Origin: Acetobacter oryzifermentans
GTDB lineage: Bacteria > Pseudomonadota > Alphaproteobacteria > Acetobacterales > Acetobacteraceae
DNA length: 64,000 bases
Assembly (NCBI RefSeq): GCF_001628715.1
Contig: NZ_CP011120.1
Location: 2,527,501 to 2,591,500, forward strand
Direction: 5' to 3'
Part shown: in pieces, positions 63,909 through 64,000 of the stretch
Layout of the letters: every line of letters starts with the position of its first letter
Numbering within the stretch: the first letter of the stretch is position 1
Made by a program: the position numbers and the translations under genes
Notes under the pieces: generated by a model
Databases searched by the model: none
What the model was told of the DNA's origin: nothing
The model's input: the letters and a program-made list of their open reading frames with translations, nothing else

Positions 63909-64000
63909 TTACAAAGGCGGTAGAGTGGTTGCATCCCGAAGGTCGGAAGAAACCCGGTCTTTCTGAGCTTTCCAAGCCTTCCGCGTATTTTCCCCCGCAT
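63909..64000 (-). CDS. C-terminal fragment of an unidentified gene
   Basis: On the minus strand a frame open at the right edge ends with TAA at 63911-63909 and encodes 29 residues, AGENTRKAWKAQKDRVSSDL and nine more ending in TLPPL. The charged, helical composition looks like a real C-terminus; the two other frames are less protein-like. It would share the hairpin at 63867-63893. The family cannot be told. Confidence 0.5.
   Translation of the reverse strand, partial: AGENTRKAWKAQKDRVSSDLRDATTLPPL

Noticed and set aside
63900..64000. Small RNA at the right edge
   Set aside because: The last 100 bases are better explained by a minus-strand C-terminal reading frame; I could not match RNase P, tmRNA or 6S motifs.

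Overview
The window looks like a chromosomal segment of an acetic acid bacterium (Acetobacteraceae, most likely Acetobacter or a close relative). The reasons are its moderate GC content by eye, its alphaproteobacterial gene set and orders (gcvT-gcvH-gcvP, rpsO next to pnp, a separate F0 operon atpI-atpB-atpE-atpF'-atpF with a b/b' pair) and the close similarity of its housekeeping proteins to that group. The genus is an inference. Both ends cut through genes. I see no insertion sequence, prophage, integrase, CRISPR array or rRNA.

Layout. At 1-5.3 kb are the start of a sugar epimerase gene, a DUF192 / metallo-beta-lactamase pair, a host-attachment-family protein, an XdhC / nucleotidyltransferase molybdenum-cofactor maturation pair, a RidA protein and a secreted CHAP-domain protein. 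At 5.3-11.7 kb are the glycine cleavage operon gcvTHP under a tandem glycine riboswitch, then speD-speE for spermidine synthesis. At 11.8-25 kb are an 800-residue alanine-rich TPR-like exported protein divergent from a LysR regulator, tRNA-Lys, a cyclophilin, coaD overlapping gyrA, a small Pmp3-like membrane protein, a nitronate monooxygenase-like protein, pnp, rpsO and truB.

At 25.3-28.8 kb a four-gene plus-strand operon encodes an MCE/Mla-type lipid transporter (STAS-permease fusion, ATPase, MCE protein, lipoprotein). At 28.8-40.3 kb a minus-strand accessory island carries two glycosyltransferases, a protein with an acidic block and basic tail, a 14-repeat Sel1 protein, an HlyD-type adaptor and a type I secretion ABC transporter with a degenerate C39-like domain. 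This is the best candidate here for an undescribed system: a cytoplasmic glycosylation and type I export apparatus whose substrate is not in the window.

At 40.4-47 kb are an unrecognised Cys-containing protein divergent from metH, then a short phosphoribosyl-ATP pyrophosphatase-like gene, cvpA and purF. At 47-51 kb is a second MCE system, pqiA-pqiB-pqiC. At 51-53.7 kb are tRNA-Thr and a lipid-linked sugar pair (GT2 synthase plus ArnT-like transferase). At 53.7-59.4 kb are the F0 ATP synthase operon, ftsY, mtaB and dapF. The last part holds a glyoxalase, a DcaP-like outer-membrane porin, a DbpA-type DEAD-box helicase and the end of one more gene.

Functional themes are one-carbon metabolism (gcvTHP, metH, purF), envelope lipid transport (two MCE systems), and surface or protein glycosylation (the island plus the ArnT-like pair). 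Start sites were moved from the longest reading frame where a Shine-Dalgarno sequence or family length favoured an internal start.
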